64,000 nt of DNA, taken from NCBI GenBank assembly GCA_019634695.1, contig JAHCAW010000009.1, positions 1 to 64,000 on the forward strand, in the 5' to 3' direction. Below the pieces are notes generated by a model. The model was given only the letters and a program-made list of their open reading frames with translations. It was not told where the DNA came from and did not search any database. Of the stretch, positions 8,271 through 16,636 are shown piece by piece (the stretch's first letter is position 1; each line of letters begins with the position of its first letter). Position numbers and translations under genes: made by a program. This stretch comes from Candidatus Sumerlaeia bacterium. GTDB taxonomy: Bacteria > Sumerlaeota > Sumerlaeia > SLMS01 > JAHLLQ01.

Positions 8271-8637
8271 AATCCTGAACGACTCCTGCTTGGCCAATCC
8301 TCGCCCACAGCTCCAAGTCCACAAGCCTCAAAGCCCTGAGTTCCACCGAGCGATTCCTGCCCGCATTTCACAGGACTTCACAGAAGACGTCCTGCAAACA
8401 ACGACCATCCGATATCTTGCCCACAGTTTTCCCCAGCCCCTCACAGTTGTTGCCCGGCCTTATGCAGCCCAAGCGGCAGATCAACTCCTGTCTTCTCAGC
8501 AGTCCAGCCCGTTTACTCGCTCTTTCACACCCCCTACTATGACGACGTTCTCTTAAGGAAGGAAGTGAACAAGCCACTACTCCCACACCTGAAGGCTTCC
8601 ATTGCAGGGGCTCGGAGGCCTCCGTTACCACACGCGC

Positions 8638-9753
8638 ATGAACGTTACCCCTTCCACCGATCCGAAACCTCGACTCCGAGCGCTCTCTCAGGAGGAACTG
8701 GTTTCGTTTCTCGCTGGGCACAACTTCCCGGCATTTCGGGCCAAGCAGGTCTTCCATTGGGTGCAGAAGAAGGGCATCCGAGACTTCGACTCGATGCGCA
8801 ATGTCCCGAAGGAGTTCCGCGCCTTCTTGGCGGAGCACACCTGCTTCGGCGGCGTCGAACAGGTGCTGGCGGAGAAGCCCTCTGCCGACAGCAGCGTGAA
8901 GTTTCTCTTCCAGTTGGCCGACGGTCGAAAGGTCGAGTCGGTGCTGATGCCCGGCGCGGGCGCGGATCGGGAGAAGATGACCCTGTGCGTCAGCTCGCAA
9001 GTCGGCTGTGCGGTGGACTGCAAGTTCTGCGTGACGGGCAAGAATGGCTTCTTCCGTCAGATGACCGTGGACGAGATCGTCGACCAGGCACTCTATGCGC
9101 GACACTATCTGACCCAGCAGAACGATGGCCGCATCCTGCGCAACCTGGTCTTCATGGGCATGGGCGAGCCGCTGCTCAACACGGAGAACCTGCTGCCGGC
9201 GCTGCGCATCCTGATCGATCACGAGGGCATGGACCTGTCGCCGCGGCGAATTACCGTCTCGACGAGCGGCATCCTGCCGGGCCTCGATGAACTGGCGCGG
9301 TCCGGCACCGACGTGATGTTGGCGATCAGCCTGAACGCAACGACGCAGGAAGAGCGCGAGACCATCATGCCGATCACGCGCCGCTATCCGCTCGACGAGC
9401 TGCTCGCCGCGTGTCGCCGCTATCCCCTGCGTGGAGGATCCCGCATCACCTTCGAGTACGTGTTGCTCGCCGGCGTCAACGATTCGCTGCGGCACGCGCG
9501 CCAGATCATCCGACTGGTCCACGGCATTCCGACGAAGGTGAACATCATTCCGTTCAACCCGGATCCTTCGCTGCCCTACCAGCGTCCCGCGGACAACGTC
9601 GTCGAGGAGTTCAGCGAAACCATCCGCGCCGCCAACATCACGTGCAACATCCGCTGGTCGAAGGCGCTGGATGTCAGCGGCGCGTGTGGCCAGCTCGCCG
9701 GCCAGTATCGACAGAAGACCGCGGCCGGCGTCGTCGTCCTTCCCCGCGAGTGA
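8638..9753 (+). CDS. rlmN: Dual-specificity 23S rRNA/tRNA adenine-C2 methyltransferase RlmN
   Basis: RlmN is a radical-SAM enzyme that methylates C2 of A2503 in 23S rRNA and of A37 in some tRNAs. The 371-residue product from the ATG at 8638 carries the radical-SAM CxxxCxxC (Cys124, Cys128, Cys131 in CAVDCKFC). It has the GMGEPLLN motif and a C-terminal Cys350 in SGACGQLA, the residue that forms the methyl-bridged intermediate. A TTG 36 bp upstream is an alternative start, but the extra residues look non-conserved. folC begins 13 bp downstream. It is the first gene to the right of the putative origin. Confidence 0.96.
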   Translation: MNVTPSTDPKPRLRALSQEELVSFLAGHNFPAFRAKQVFHWVQKKGIRDFDSMRNVPKEFRAFLAEHTCFGGVEQVLAEKPSADSSVKFLFQLADGRKVESVLMPGAGADREKMTLCVSSQVGCAVDCKFCVTGKNGFFRQMTVDEIVDQALYARHYLTQQNDGRILRNLVFMGMGEPLLNTENLLPALRILIDHEGMDLSPRRITVSTSGILPGLDELARSGTDVMLAISLNATTQEERETIMPITRRYPLDELLAACRRYPLRGGSRITFEYVLLAGVNDSLRHARQIIRLVHGIPTKVNIIPFNPDPSLPYQRPADNVVEEFSETIRAANITCNIRWSKALDVSGACGQLAGQYRQKTAAGVVVLPRE

Positions 9754-9766
9754 GCCCTCTCCGTCC

Positions 9767-11113
9767 GTGACGATCCTCGACCGACTCACCGATCTCGAAC
9801 GCCAACCCCGCGCGCGCACCTACAGCGACGAGGAGTACAACCTCGCGGGTTTCCGCCGATGGCTCGGCCGACTCGGCAATCCGCAGGATGCGACGCCGTG
9901 GATTCACGTCGCCGGCACGAAAGGCAAAGGCTCGACCTGTGCACTCGTCGAGTCGATCCTGCGCGCGCATGGATTGCGCACGGGCCTTTTCACGTCGCCG
10001 CATCTCGATCACTACGGCGAGCGCTTTCGCTTCGACGGACGCGCGTGGACGCTCGGGGAATTCGAGCGGGCCCTCGAACGCCTCGAACCAATGCTCGACC
10101 AGCGCGAGCCGCATCCGTCCCGCGACAAGACGTGGCTGCGCACCGTCTTCGAGGTACTCACCGCGCTGGCCTTTCGCGAGTTCGTTGGCGTCGAGGCCGG
10201 CGTTCTGGAGGTCGGCCTCGGCGGGCGGCTCGATTGCACCAACGTCGTCGCGCCCCGCGTGTGCGCCATCACGCCCATCGGTATGGACCACATGCACGTG
10301 CTCGGCAATACGATCGAGGCAATCGCGCTCGAGAAGGCCGGTATTCTGAAGCCGGGTGTGCCGGCGGTGGTGTTCACCCCGTTCGACGAACGCCGCGCAC
10401 ACGCGCATGCGACGATCGTCGCTCGTGCCCATGAAGTCGGCGCGCCGCTCGTCGAGCCGTGTCCTGTCGAAGTTCTCGATGCCTTCCCGCATGGCCAACG
10501 CGTGCGCGTGCATCTGGACTCAGGTGTCGATGAGTTGATGCTCGCGTTGCCGGGCGACTTCCAGGCCGCGAACCTCGGTATCGCCGTCCGCACGGCGGAG
10601 TTGTTTCTCCGGCAGATCGGTCGCTCGCTCGATGTTCACGCGCTCGCGCACGCCGCTGCCACAGTCGAGTGGCCCGGTCGACTCGAGGTGCACGCGGGCA
10701 CGCCGCCGCTGGTGATCGACGCAGCGCACTGTCCGCTCAGCGCCGCGGCTCTTGGCCGAAATCTCGCCACACTTGCGCCCGTGGCAGCGGGGCCATTCGT
10801 CCTGCTGTGGGGGATGAACCGCGACAAGGATCGCGAGGCCTTCGCGCGCGCGTTGCTCGAGGCCGCCGGCCGGGATACCATCGTGCGCGCCGTGTGCTTC
10901 CCGCTGCCCGGCACGCGCGGTGCAACGCCGCAGGACCTTGCGAGCACGGCCAACGCGCTGGGCGTCGAGGCCGAGTGTGCGCTCTCCCCCGCCGATGGTC
11001 TCGACATCGCCGCCGCGTACGCGACGGCCGCGCGCGGGTCCGTTCTCGCCACGGGTTCGCTCTACGCGCTGACGGCGTTGCGCGCGCGCCATGCGGAACG
11101 CTTCAAGGGCTGA
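9767..11113 (+). CDS. folC: Folylpolyglutamate synthase / dihydrofolate synthase FolC
   Basis: FolC adds glutamate to dihydropteroate and/or extends folate polyglutamate tails in the cytoplasm, using ATP. The 448 residues show the Mur-ligase-type P-loop GTKGKGST near residue 48-55, the TSPHLDHYGERF segment, EVGLGGRLDCTN, the ITPIGMDHMHVLG motif, and a C-terminal domain with LVIDAAHCP. I chose the GTG at 9767 because it lies just after rlmN and right before the conserved N-terminus; no in-frame ATG fits. The 3' end overlaps the DUF72 gene tail to tail by 11 bp. Confidence 0.95.
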   Translation: MTILDRLTDLERQPRARTYSDEEYNLAGFRRWLGRLGNPQDATPWIHVAGTKGKGSTCALVESILRAHGLRTGLFTSPHLDHYGERFRFDGRAWTLGEFERALERLEPMLDQREPHPSRDKTWLRTVFEVLTALAFREFVGVEAGVLEVGLGGRLDCTNVVAPRVCAITPIGMDHMHVLGNTIEAIALEKAGILKPGVPAVVFTPFDERRAHAHATIVARAHEVGAPLVEPCPVEVLDAFPHGQRVRVHLDSGVDELMLALPGDFQAANLGIAVRTAELFLRQIGRSLDVHALAHAAATVEWPGRLEVHAGTPPLVIDAAHCPLSAAALGRNLATLAPVAAGPFVLLWGMNRDKDREAFARALLEAAGRDTIVRAVCFPLPGTRGATPQDLASTANALGVEAECALSPADGLDIAAAYATAARGSVLATGSLYALTALRARHAERFKG

Positions 11114-11927
11114 ACAGATCCCGATAGCCACTGCCCCGCAGCGGCACCTCGAGCAACGCCGCCAGTTCCTCGGCATTGCGCGGCGCGGCGCCCTCCGGAT
11201 GGTTGTTGAAGAACGCGAACGTCGTCTCGGCCGCGTCCGACGTGTCGCGCACGCGCGTCGCAAGCGTCTCGAGTTCCGCGCTCGAGTACTCGTAGCGATA
11301 GCGCGCGCTCGTCTCCTCGCCCGCGTACCAGGCATCCGCATTGCGCCCGTGGAAGCGGAAGTACGCGAGCGCACCGGCGACAGGCGGCCGCTCCACCGAG
11401 GACAACCCGCGCAGCCGCGGTTGATCGACCGCGACGCGCGCCCACGAGAACTCGCGCAGGCGCGCGTCCACCACGTCCGTGTCCCAGGAGTCGTGCCGGA
11501 ACTCGAGCGCGAGCGGTTGGTTCGCAAACCGCTCCCGCAATCGGCCCAGGAACTCCCAACCCGCCGGCCCGTTGCGGAACGCATTCGGGAACTGCAGCAG
11601 GACCGCATCGAGCACCGCGGCCTCTTCGAAGGGCTCGAGAAATCGTCGGAACGGAACGAGCGTGTCGTCGTCGAGCCGATGCCGGTGCGTGACGTCGCCC
11701 GGCGCCTTGATCGCGAACCGCAGGCGCCCTTCCGCGCGTCGTACCATCGAGGCCGCCGTGCCGGGCGCTGGCGTGCCGTAGTACGTCGCGTTGATCTCGA
11801 GGGCATCGAAGACCGACGCGTAGGTCTCCAGCAGCAGGCCGCGCGGCACCTCCGGCGGATACCATCGCCCGCGCCAGTCGTCGTAGGAGAAACCCGACGT
11901 GCCGATCAGGATGCGGCGGCGCTTCAT
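11103..11927 (-). CDS. DUF72 family protein (YecE-like)
   Basis: This 274-residue soluble protein has the DUF72 hallmarks: N-terminal ILIGTSGFSYDDWRGRWYP, the ALEINATYYG segment, RFAIKAPGDVTH and ALEFRHDSW. The C-terminal half has the YFRFHGR and FAFFNNHPEG motifs. The family folds as a TIM-like barrel resembling sugar-phosphate isomerases, and its function is not established. The ATG at 11927 was preferred over a GTG 9 bp upstream. It converges on folC, and the genes upstream on the same strand (11949-12853) may share its transcript. Confidence 0.93.
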   Translation of the reverse strand: MKRRRILIGTSGFSYDDWRGRWYPPEVPRGLLLETYASVFDALEINATYYGTPAPGTAASMVRRAEGRLRFAIKAPGDVTHRHRLDDDTLVPFRRFLEPFEEAAVLDAVLLQFPNAFRNGPAGWEFLGRLRERFANQPLALEFRHDSWDTDVVDARLREFSWARVAVDQPRLRGLSSVERPPVAGALAYFRFHGRNADAWYAGEETSARYRYEYSSAELETLATRVRDTSDAAETTFAFFNNHPEGAAPRNAEELAALLEVPLRGSGYRDLFSP

Positions 11928-11948
11928 GGCGGGCACCCGGGAGTGGTC

Positions 11949-12443
11949 TCAGCGGACGCGCGTCAGCTCGGTCGCCTCGGGGAACAGCAGCATGATCGCG
12001 ATCGACGAGAGATAGAAGATCATTCCCGCCGTCATGTAGATCAACGCCACGCGCAGGGCGCGGCTCTTGGCCGCGCGCCGTCGCACCGCCGTCAGGATCC
12101 ACTCGCGCACCGGCAGGTCCATGTACGACGTCACCCATCGCACCGGCATGACGCGTGTCATGGTCAGCGCCGCACCGATGCCCACCAGGATGATGCCCAG
12201 AATGATGAGTGCCTGCGCCGGTCGGTTCGTGTCCGCGATGATGCGACCGCTGAAGCCCGTCACCGTGATCACGACACTCGCGAGCCCAATCACCGACTGC
12301 GCCCGCGAGTGGATCACGTTGAGCTGCGAGTTGATGACATCATAGATACCCGGACGATTGCGCTCGCCGAAGTGCTCGAGGATCGCGTCGATCTCGCGTC
12401 GTTCGGCGTCGCTCTCGGGGTCAATCGGGGGAATCAAGGTCAC
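11949..12443 (-). CDS. Membrane protein with three predicted helices, unknown function
   Basis: The 164-residue protein opens with an acidic soluble stretch (about 1-50, PPIDPESDAERREIDAILEH). Two membrane segments follow (about 52-72 and 78-98). After a basic loop, a third hydrophobic segment lies near the C-terminus (LIYMTAGMIFYLSSIAIMLL). The layout resembles DUF2721-type small membrane proteins (weak, from memory). The start is taken as the GTG at 12443 because upstream codons overlap the preceding gene. It lies 11 bp after the 12455-12853 gene and is surely co-transcribed with it. Confidence 0.75.
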   Translation of the reverse strand: MTLIPPIDPESDAERREIDAILEHFGERNRPGIYDVINSQLNVIHSRAQSVIGLASVVITVTGFSGRIIADTNRPAQALIILGIILVGIGAALTMTRVMPVRWVTSYMDLPVREWILTAVRRRAAKSRALRVALIYMTAGMIFYLSSIAIMLLFPEATELTRVR

Positions 12444-12454
12444 GAACGACGTCC

Positions 12455-12853
12455 CTATTTGTTGAGTTCCTGCAGGCGCCGTTGCAACTCGTCGCGCTGG
12501 CGGCGGAGCTGCCGCACCTTGTCGGACTCCTCGCCCTCGACGAAGTTGCGCGTGCGCCGCTGGTTCGCCTTGCTCATCGCCCACATTGCAATCCGCAGCA
12601 CCACGACGACGGCGCTGAAGCAGGCGGCGTAGAACACCCACATCTTGTACGGGGCCATGGCGGGCAGGAAGCCGGGACCGAACATCCACGCGCCGAACAG
12701 CACCGCGGTCGCCACGATCAGCCCGATCGGGAATGGCGTCGGCGGCTTCAGCCGCGGCACGCGACCCTTGGTCTTCTCCACCTCCAGCCCCATCTGGCGG
12801 TCGATCTCCAGAATCTTCTTCTGGAGCTGCATCCGTTCCTTCTCGACGGACAT
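12455..12853 (-). CDS. Small two-helix membrane protein with coiled-coil ends
   Basis: The 132-residue protein has a charged heptad-like N-terminus (MSVEKERMQLQKKILEIDRQ) predicted as a coiled coil. Two hydrophobic segments follow (about 41-62 and 69-92), and then a second charged coiled coil (VRQLRRQRDELQRRLQELNK) ends the protein. No family is recognised; the shape suggests a membrane scaffold or 2TM domain-type oligomer. A GGAGG lies just upstream of the ATG (plus-strand TCCTCC near 12863). It is paired with the membrane-protein gene directly downstream. Confidence 0.78.
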   Translation of the reverse strand: MSVEKERMQLQKKILEIDRQMGLEVEKTKGRVPRLKPPTPFPIGLIVATAVLFGAWMFGPGFLPAMAPYKMWVFYAACFSAVVVVLRIAMWAMSKANQRRTRNFVEGEESDKVRQLRRQRDELQRRLQELNK

Positions 12854-12987
12854 GGCCGGTTCCTCCTGATCGTTCGCACGGGCAAGCCGCCCGCATCATG
12901 CATCTTCGCGCATACCCGACTCAATGCCCCGAGCGTGGCGCGACGGGTTCCTTACCCGCAAGCGGGAAATCGGTCGGGCCTGAGAGC

Positions 12988-13722
12988 TCACACAATGTCG
13001 TCCAGCACCTCGGGCCGCAGCACCCGGATCCGCGAGCGCTTCGACTGAACGAGCTCCCGCAGTTCCAGAATGCCCAGGCAGTCCGAGACCGTCTCGCGCT
13101 TGACGCCCACCAGCGAGGCGATCTCCTGGTGCGTCAACTTGAAGTCCAGCAGCACGGAGCCGTCTGTTGCCCGCGTGCCGAAGCGCTCGGCAAGGTCGGC
13201 AAGCACTCCTGCCACCTTGCCCAGACTGCTGCGGTACAGCAGCCGACTCAGGCGGATTTCGAGCCGGCGTTGCTTCAGGCCAAGCACCCGACTGACGTTC
13301 ATCACCACTGTCGGCCGCCGGGCCACCAGAGCCTGGAACTCCTCGAACCGAAACGCCACCACTACCGTCGGACCCAGCGCCACCGCCTCCGTCGCGAGCA
13401 TGTCCCGCGAGGCGGCCACTTGCGGGCCCGCCGCCACCACCTCCTCCAGCGCCCCGAACGTGTCGCCCGGGCCCACGATGTCCAGGATCTTCTCTTTCCC
13501 CCCCACCGAGCAGGTGCGCAACTTCACCTGACCGTCCCGCACCACGTAGATGCCCGGGCGCGAGTCGCCCAGCAAACTGATCACATCCCCCCGCGCGTAG
13601 GCCCGCTCGCGCGAGCGATCATCGGCCCAACTCAGGATCGAATCCGACTGGTCGTTGAACAACGCCGTTGTCTTCAGAAACCAGATCAGGGACCCCTGCC
13701 CCGGATTGTCAACTCCCGCCAT
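12988..13722 (-). CDS. Crp/Fnr-family transcriptional regulator
   Basis: This is a 244-residue protein. The cyclic-nucleotide-binding-type beta roll occupies about 15-135 (RGDVISLLGDSRPGIYVVRDGQVKL, then GPGDTFG). A long dimer helix and a C-terminal winged helix-turn-helix follow (LTHQEIASLVGVKRETVSDCL). The HTH contains the typical E-T-V-S contact residues of Crp-type recognition helices. There is no N-terminal cysteine cluster, so it is not an oxygen-sensing FNR. The Arg-Ser pair that contacts cAMP phosphate is not obvious, so the effector is unknown. It is a single gene, divergent from the ECF sigma operon. Confidence 0.92.
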   Translation of the reverse strand: MAGVDNPGQGSLIWFLKTTALFNDQSDSILSWADDRSRERAYARGDVISLLGDSRPGIYVVRDGQVKLRTCSVGGKEKILDIVGPGDTFGALEEVVAAGPQVAASRDMLATEAVALGPTVVVAFRFEEFQALVARRPTVVMNVSRVLGLKQRRLEIRLSRLLYRSSLGKVAGVLADLAERFGTRATDGSVLLDFKLTHQEIASLVGVKRETVSDCLGILELRELVQSKRSRIRVLRPEVLDDIV

Positions 13723-13866
13723 CAGCAGCCATCCCCGATTCGGAATGACACAACCGTGGGACGAAATACCGGCGCGGACAATCGGGAAAGTGCTCCTCCG
13801 CCGGGCGGCGTGTTAGCGGCCCGCCCCTTCCCCGCGTCTTTCTCTCTGTCGGGACCAACGCGCCCC

Positions 13867-14430
13867 ATGGATGGCCATGCCCCCTTGGAACCAGAGCTGT
13901 TGGTACGAGCCGCCGCCGCCGGCGACCGGGAGGCCTTCGAGCGGCTTGTGCAGGACTGGCGCAGCTCGATTTACGCCTGGTGCTACCGCGTGCTGCTCCA
14001 CGAGGAGGACGCCCTTGATGCCACCCAGCAAACCCTGCTTCGGCTGGCCGAACGGCTCGGCACCTGGACGGGCCGCGGCAGCTTCCCCGCCTGGCTGCGC
14101 ACCATTGCCGTTCGCGAGGCGCTTTCGCTGGCCCGGCGGGACAAGAACCGACCCAGGCCCCTCGATCCCGAGGATCTCGACGCGGTTGCTCCGCCGGTCC
14201 ACACCGACGTCCGCGAGCGGCTCGACCGCGCCGCCCGCCTCGAATGCGTCCGCGACGCCATGGCCACCCTCTCGCCCCAGCAGCGCGCCATCGTCGTCCT
14301 GCGACTCGAGGAGGACCTCAAGCCCCGGGAGATCGCCGCACGACTGGACCTGCCGCCCACCCAGGTCCGTGTCCAGCTCTGCCGCGCAATGGCTAATTTA
14401 CGAAATCGGCTTGGGCACAGTCAGGAATAA
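13867..14430 (+). CDS. ECF-type RNA polymerase sigma factor
   Basis: The 187-residue protein has region 2 at about 10-80 (AFERLVQDWRSSIYAWCYRV, then DALDATQQTLLRLAERL). Region 4 is at about 130-180 (LSPQQRAIVVLRLEEDLKPREIAARL, with the helix-turn-helix ending in PPTQVRVQLCRA). The size and two-domain plan are those of ECF sigma factors that direct RNA polymerase to stress or envelope regulons. The ATG at 13867 begins the conserved part. A putative anti-sigma gene follows after 114 bp of unusually AT-rich DNA, and then a secreted-protein gene. Confidence 0.93.
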   Translation: MDGHAPLEPELLVRAAAAGDREAFERLVQDWRSSIYAWCYRVLLHEEDALDATQQTLLRLAERLGTWTGRGSFPAWLRTIAVREALSLARRDKNRPRPLDPEDLDAVAPPVHTDVRERLDRAARLECVRDAMATLSPQQRAIVVLRLEEDLKPREIAARLDLPPTQVRVQLCRAMANLRNRLGHSQE

Positions 14431-14544
14431 TAGCAATATGATAGCAAACAATAATAAGGAATTAAGTGTCGGTTCGCCAGCGGATGCTTCCGTTTCCATT
14501 CGTTTCCCTTCCCCGGTGTTCATCTCCGCCGCAAGGAGACTCCC

Positions 14545-15063
14545 ATGAACGACGAGCGCATCGATCTCTGGCTTGCCGATGCCCTTGAGCCCGGGGAGCG
14601 GGCCGCATTCGAGGCCGACTTGGCAAGCGACGCAGAGTTGCGCGCGCGCGTCGAGGAGGCCCGCGCGGCACTGGCACTCGTGCATGAATGGCTCGACGAG
14701 CAACCGCCCGGCGTCGAACGCGTTGCCGCTCTTGCGATTCCCGCTCCGGTCGTCGCGCTCCCGGCGCCACGCATCGCGCGGTGGATGCAGGTCGCCGCGG
14801 CGATCGCCCTGTTGGCCGTCGGTTTCGCTCTCGGGCGCCTGTCGCCGACACAACCGTCTGCCGAACCCGTCCCGTCACCGTTCGCCGAAGAACAACCCGC
14901 CGGGCGCGACACGCCGCGCAGTGCACCGGCACGCGACGGTGAGGCACTCGCCACCGCAACGCCGCGCAGGACCTACGACGACCAGGGACGCCTGGTCCTC
15001 GAAACCGCCCACGCCACCTGGATCGTCGACGCCACACTCGATCTCTCCACGCCCACCCCATGA
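14545..15063 (+). CDS. Putative membrane-bound anti-sigma factor
   Basis: The 172-residue protein has a short acidic N-terminal domain (MNDERIDLWLADALEPGERA) of the kind found in anti-sigma domains. A single membrane helix follows (about 78-95, MQVAAAIALLAVGFALG), then a Pro-rich periplasmic tail. The zinc-binding HxxxCxxC of ZAS anti-sigmas is absent. The position directly after an ECF sigma gene supports the call more than the sequence does. Good AAGGAG ribosome-binding site at about 14535-14540. Its stop overlaps a possible ATG of the next gene. Confidence 0.75.
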   Translation: MNDERIDLWLADALEPGERAAFEADLASDAELRARVEEARAALALVHEWLDEQPPGVERVAALAIPAPVVALPAPRIARWMQVAAAIALLAVGFALGRLSPTQPSAEPVPSPFAEEQPAGRDTPRSAPARDGEALATATPRRTYDDQGRLVLETAHATWIVDATLDLSTPTP

Positions 15064-15089
15064 CATTCCACGCCGGAGTCATCATCACC

Positions 15090-16478
15090 ATGCGCACACC
15101 TCTCCCCGTTGTTCTGCTTCTCCTTCTTGCGACGTCTCTCGTCGCCCAAGCTCCACCACCCTCCGTCGGCAGTCCGGGGTTCGTCACGCGGCGCGAGGAA
15201 GCCCGCGAGACCTTCCTGCGCGACTATGGCACCGAAGTTCGCGCCTACCCCGTCGGGCGTACCATGAACCGCGGCACCGCACGCCAACTCGTCGAGCGAC
15301 TCATCACGCGCTACTATCTTCTGCAGGACTACACCGACAAGTACGGCCGGAGTCACGACGTCGGCATCGTCTCGGAATCCGATCTCGGACGTACCCCCAC
15401 CGATCCGGCGATCATTCTGGAATCGATCTCGGAGCAGGTCCTGGAAGATGCGGCAAGCGACGCACTCATCGTCGATGCGCTGCCCGCAACGCACGACCGT
15501 ATCGAGGCGATGTTCGCGGCCCTGAACAAGACGCTCACGACCACGCGCGAAGCAAGCACCCCCCAGCACGTTCGAGTGGAGGTGATCCTGCTGCGCGGCA
15601 CCTCCGCAGAGCCGCATCGCGGCATCACGGTGCTCGACGGGCAGTTCAATGCAATGTTCGGGTACGATCCCGGCGCGGGAATCCCCTCCATGGGCATGCC
15701 GGAGATGGGCATGGGTCGTCCCGCCGCGAAGGTCGAAACGCCGCTTCCCAATCCCGCTGCCGGCTTTCGCTACCGCCGATTCGTCAAGCCCGACGAGGCT
15801 GCACCCCTCGCCTCCGAGCAGTATCGCCTCATCCATCTGGCCGTCACGGAGGAGTCCCGCATCGAAGCCTACCACGTTGCCGAGGGCGAGGTGGTCGAGG
15901 CCAACAGTCCCATGATCACGGTCACGACCAGGAATGGATCACAGACATTTCAGCAGAACGCGCCGGCACGGCTGGTAGTTCACAAGCTCGCGACAGTCCA
16001 GGCAGGATCGAGCGTTCCATCCGGAACGTCGTTGATCAGCTTCCAGTTGCTTGGCGATCTCGACAGTCGTCGCGTGCCCCAGGAGCCGAGCCGTGCCGAT
16101 TGGGCGAAGCGGCTTGGCATCGACGAAACCGAGCTGGCCATCCTGGGGGATGGGGCGATCATGGAGGTCGGGCGCTCGATCATCAATCTGCGACCCGAGT
16201 CGGGCGATCTGGGCACCGCCCGCCTTTCTTTGGGCACTCAGGATGGCGTCCTGTACACGTGCGAATTGGCTTACCGCGGACAGCGCCAGGCGCACAGCGA
16301 CTCCTCCTTCCCGCTGGTCACGCGCCTTCGCACCCAACCGGCGAACTCAAGCGCACCGGCGGAAGGCCGGACCCTGATCGACAACTTCGTCTACCTCGAG
16401 CCGGGCAAGCCCGCGTTGCTGGGCATCACCAACCTGCGCGAGGCGATCGTCCTCGTCTTCAGGCGCATCGGGGGCTGA
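15090..16478 (+). CDS. Secreted protein, possible secretin-like domains
   Basis: The 462-residue protein begins with a clear signal peptide (MRTPLPVVLLLLLATSLVAQA). The mid-region has VRVEVILLRG, and the C-terminus reads FVYLEPGKPALLGITNLREAIVLVF. Both recall secretin N-domain and beta-barrel motifs, but no full secretin is present. A Met/Gly-rich patch (SMGMPEMGMG) lies near residue 210. The ATG at 15090 has GGAG 12 nt upstream; an ATG at 15060 overlapping the anti-sigma stop would add ten residues before the signal. It is probably a target or effector of the sigma/anti-sigma pair. Confidence 0.82.
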   Translation: MRTPLPVVLLLLLATSLVAQAPPPSVGSPGFVTRREEARETFLRDYGTEVRAYPVGRTMNRGTARQLVERLITRYYLLQDYTDKYGRSHDVGIVSESDLGRTPTDPAIILESISEQVLEDAASDALIVDALPATHDRIEAMFAALNKTLTTTREASTPQHVRVEVILLRGTSAEPHRGITVLDGQFNAMFGYDPGAGIPSMGMPEMGMGRPAAKVETPLPNPAAGFRYRRFVKPDEAAPLASEQYRLIHLAVTEESRIEAYHVAEGEVVEANSPMITVTTRNGSQTFQQNAPARLVVHKLATVQAGSSVPSGTSLISFQLLGDLDSRRVPQEPSRADWAKRLGIDETELAILGDGAIMEVGRSIINLRPESGDLGTARLSLGTQDGVLYTCELAYRGQRQAHSDSSFPLVTRLRTQPANSSAPAEGRTLIDNFVYLEPGKPALLGITNLREAIVLVFRRIGG

Positions 16479-16505
16479 CATCCGCGAGGCGCGTGCGACC
16501 ACGAC

Positions 16506-16540
16506 GCGGGCGGAACAAGGCGACTGCCTGTTCCGCCCGC
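16506..16540. terminator. Perfect 12-bp hairpin in intergenic space, terminator-like
   Basis: The arms GCGGGCGGAACA (16506-16517) and TGTTCCGCCCGC (16529-16540) pair perfectly around an 11-nt loop, 27 bp after the stop of the secreted-protein gene. There is no T-run, so it could act as an mRNA 3'-end stabiliser or a Rho-assisted stop. Confidence 0.5.
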
Positions 16541-16636
16541 CAACGCATCTGGCCACGATCTTCCCTTGGCTCCCATCCACTCCGGCGGTTGTCTGCCCGT
16601 GCGTGCCCCAACTTCCCGCGCCGGGCCCTGCATGGA

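Larger units (their letters stand above)
8110..8560. other. Putative chromosomal replication origin (oriC)
   Basis: This is the core of the only long non-coding gap (7933-8637). Two perfect DnaA boxes are present in opposite orientations: TTATCCACA at 8124-8132 and TGTGGATAA at 8262-8270. An AT-rich tract (about 8180-8215) lies between them. Further along come many CACAG/CACAA cores in one orientation (near 8241, 8306, 8319, 8369, 8378, 8420 and 8442). The region lies between mgtE and rlmN, and parS sites lie 6 kb to the left and 12 kb to the right. dnaA, dnaN and gidA are absent from the window, so this is strong but circumstantial. Confidence 0.65.

Noticed and set aside
7723-8556. 277-residue open frame across the origin gap
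   Set aside because: It runs antisense through mgtE and then through DnaA-box DNA. It has no recognisable domain and composition unlike the neighbouring genes.
12988-13722. Oxygen-sensing FNR
   Set aside because: No N-terminal cysteine cluster is present; only two scattered cysteines are seen, so it is treated as a Crp-type regulator with unknown effector.
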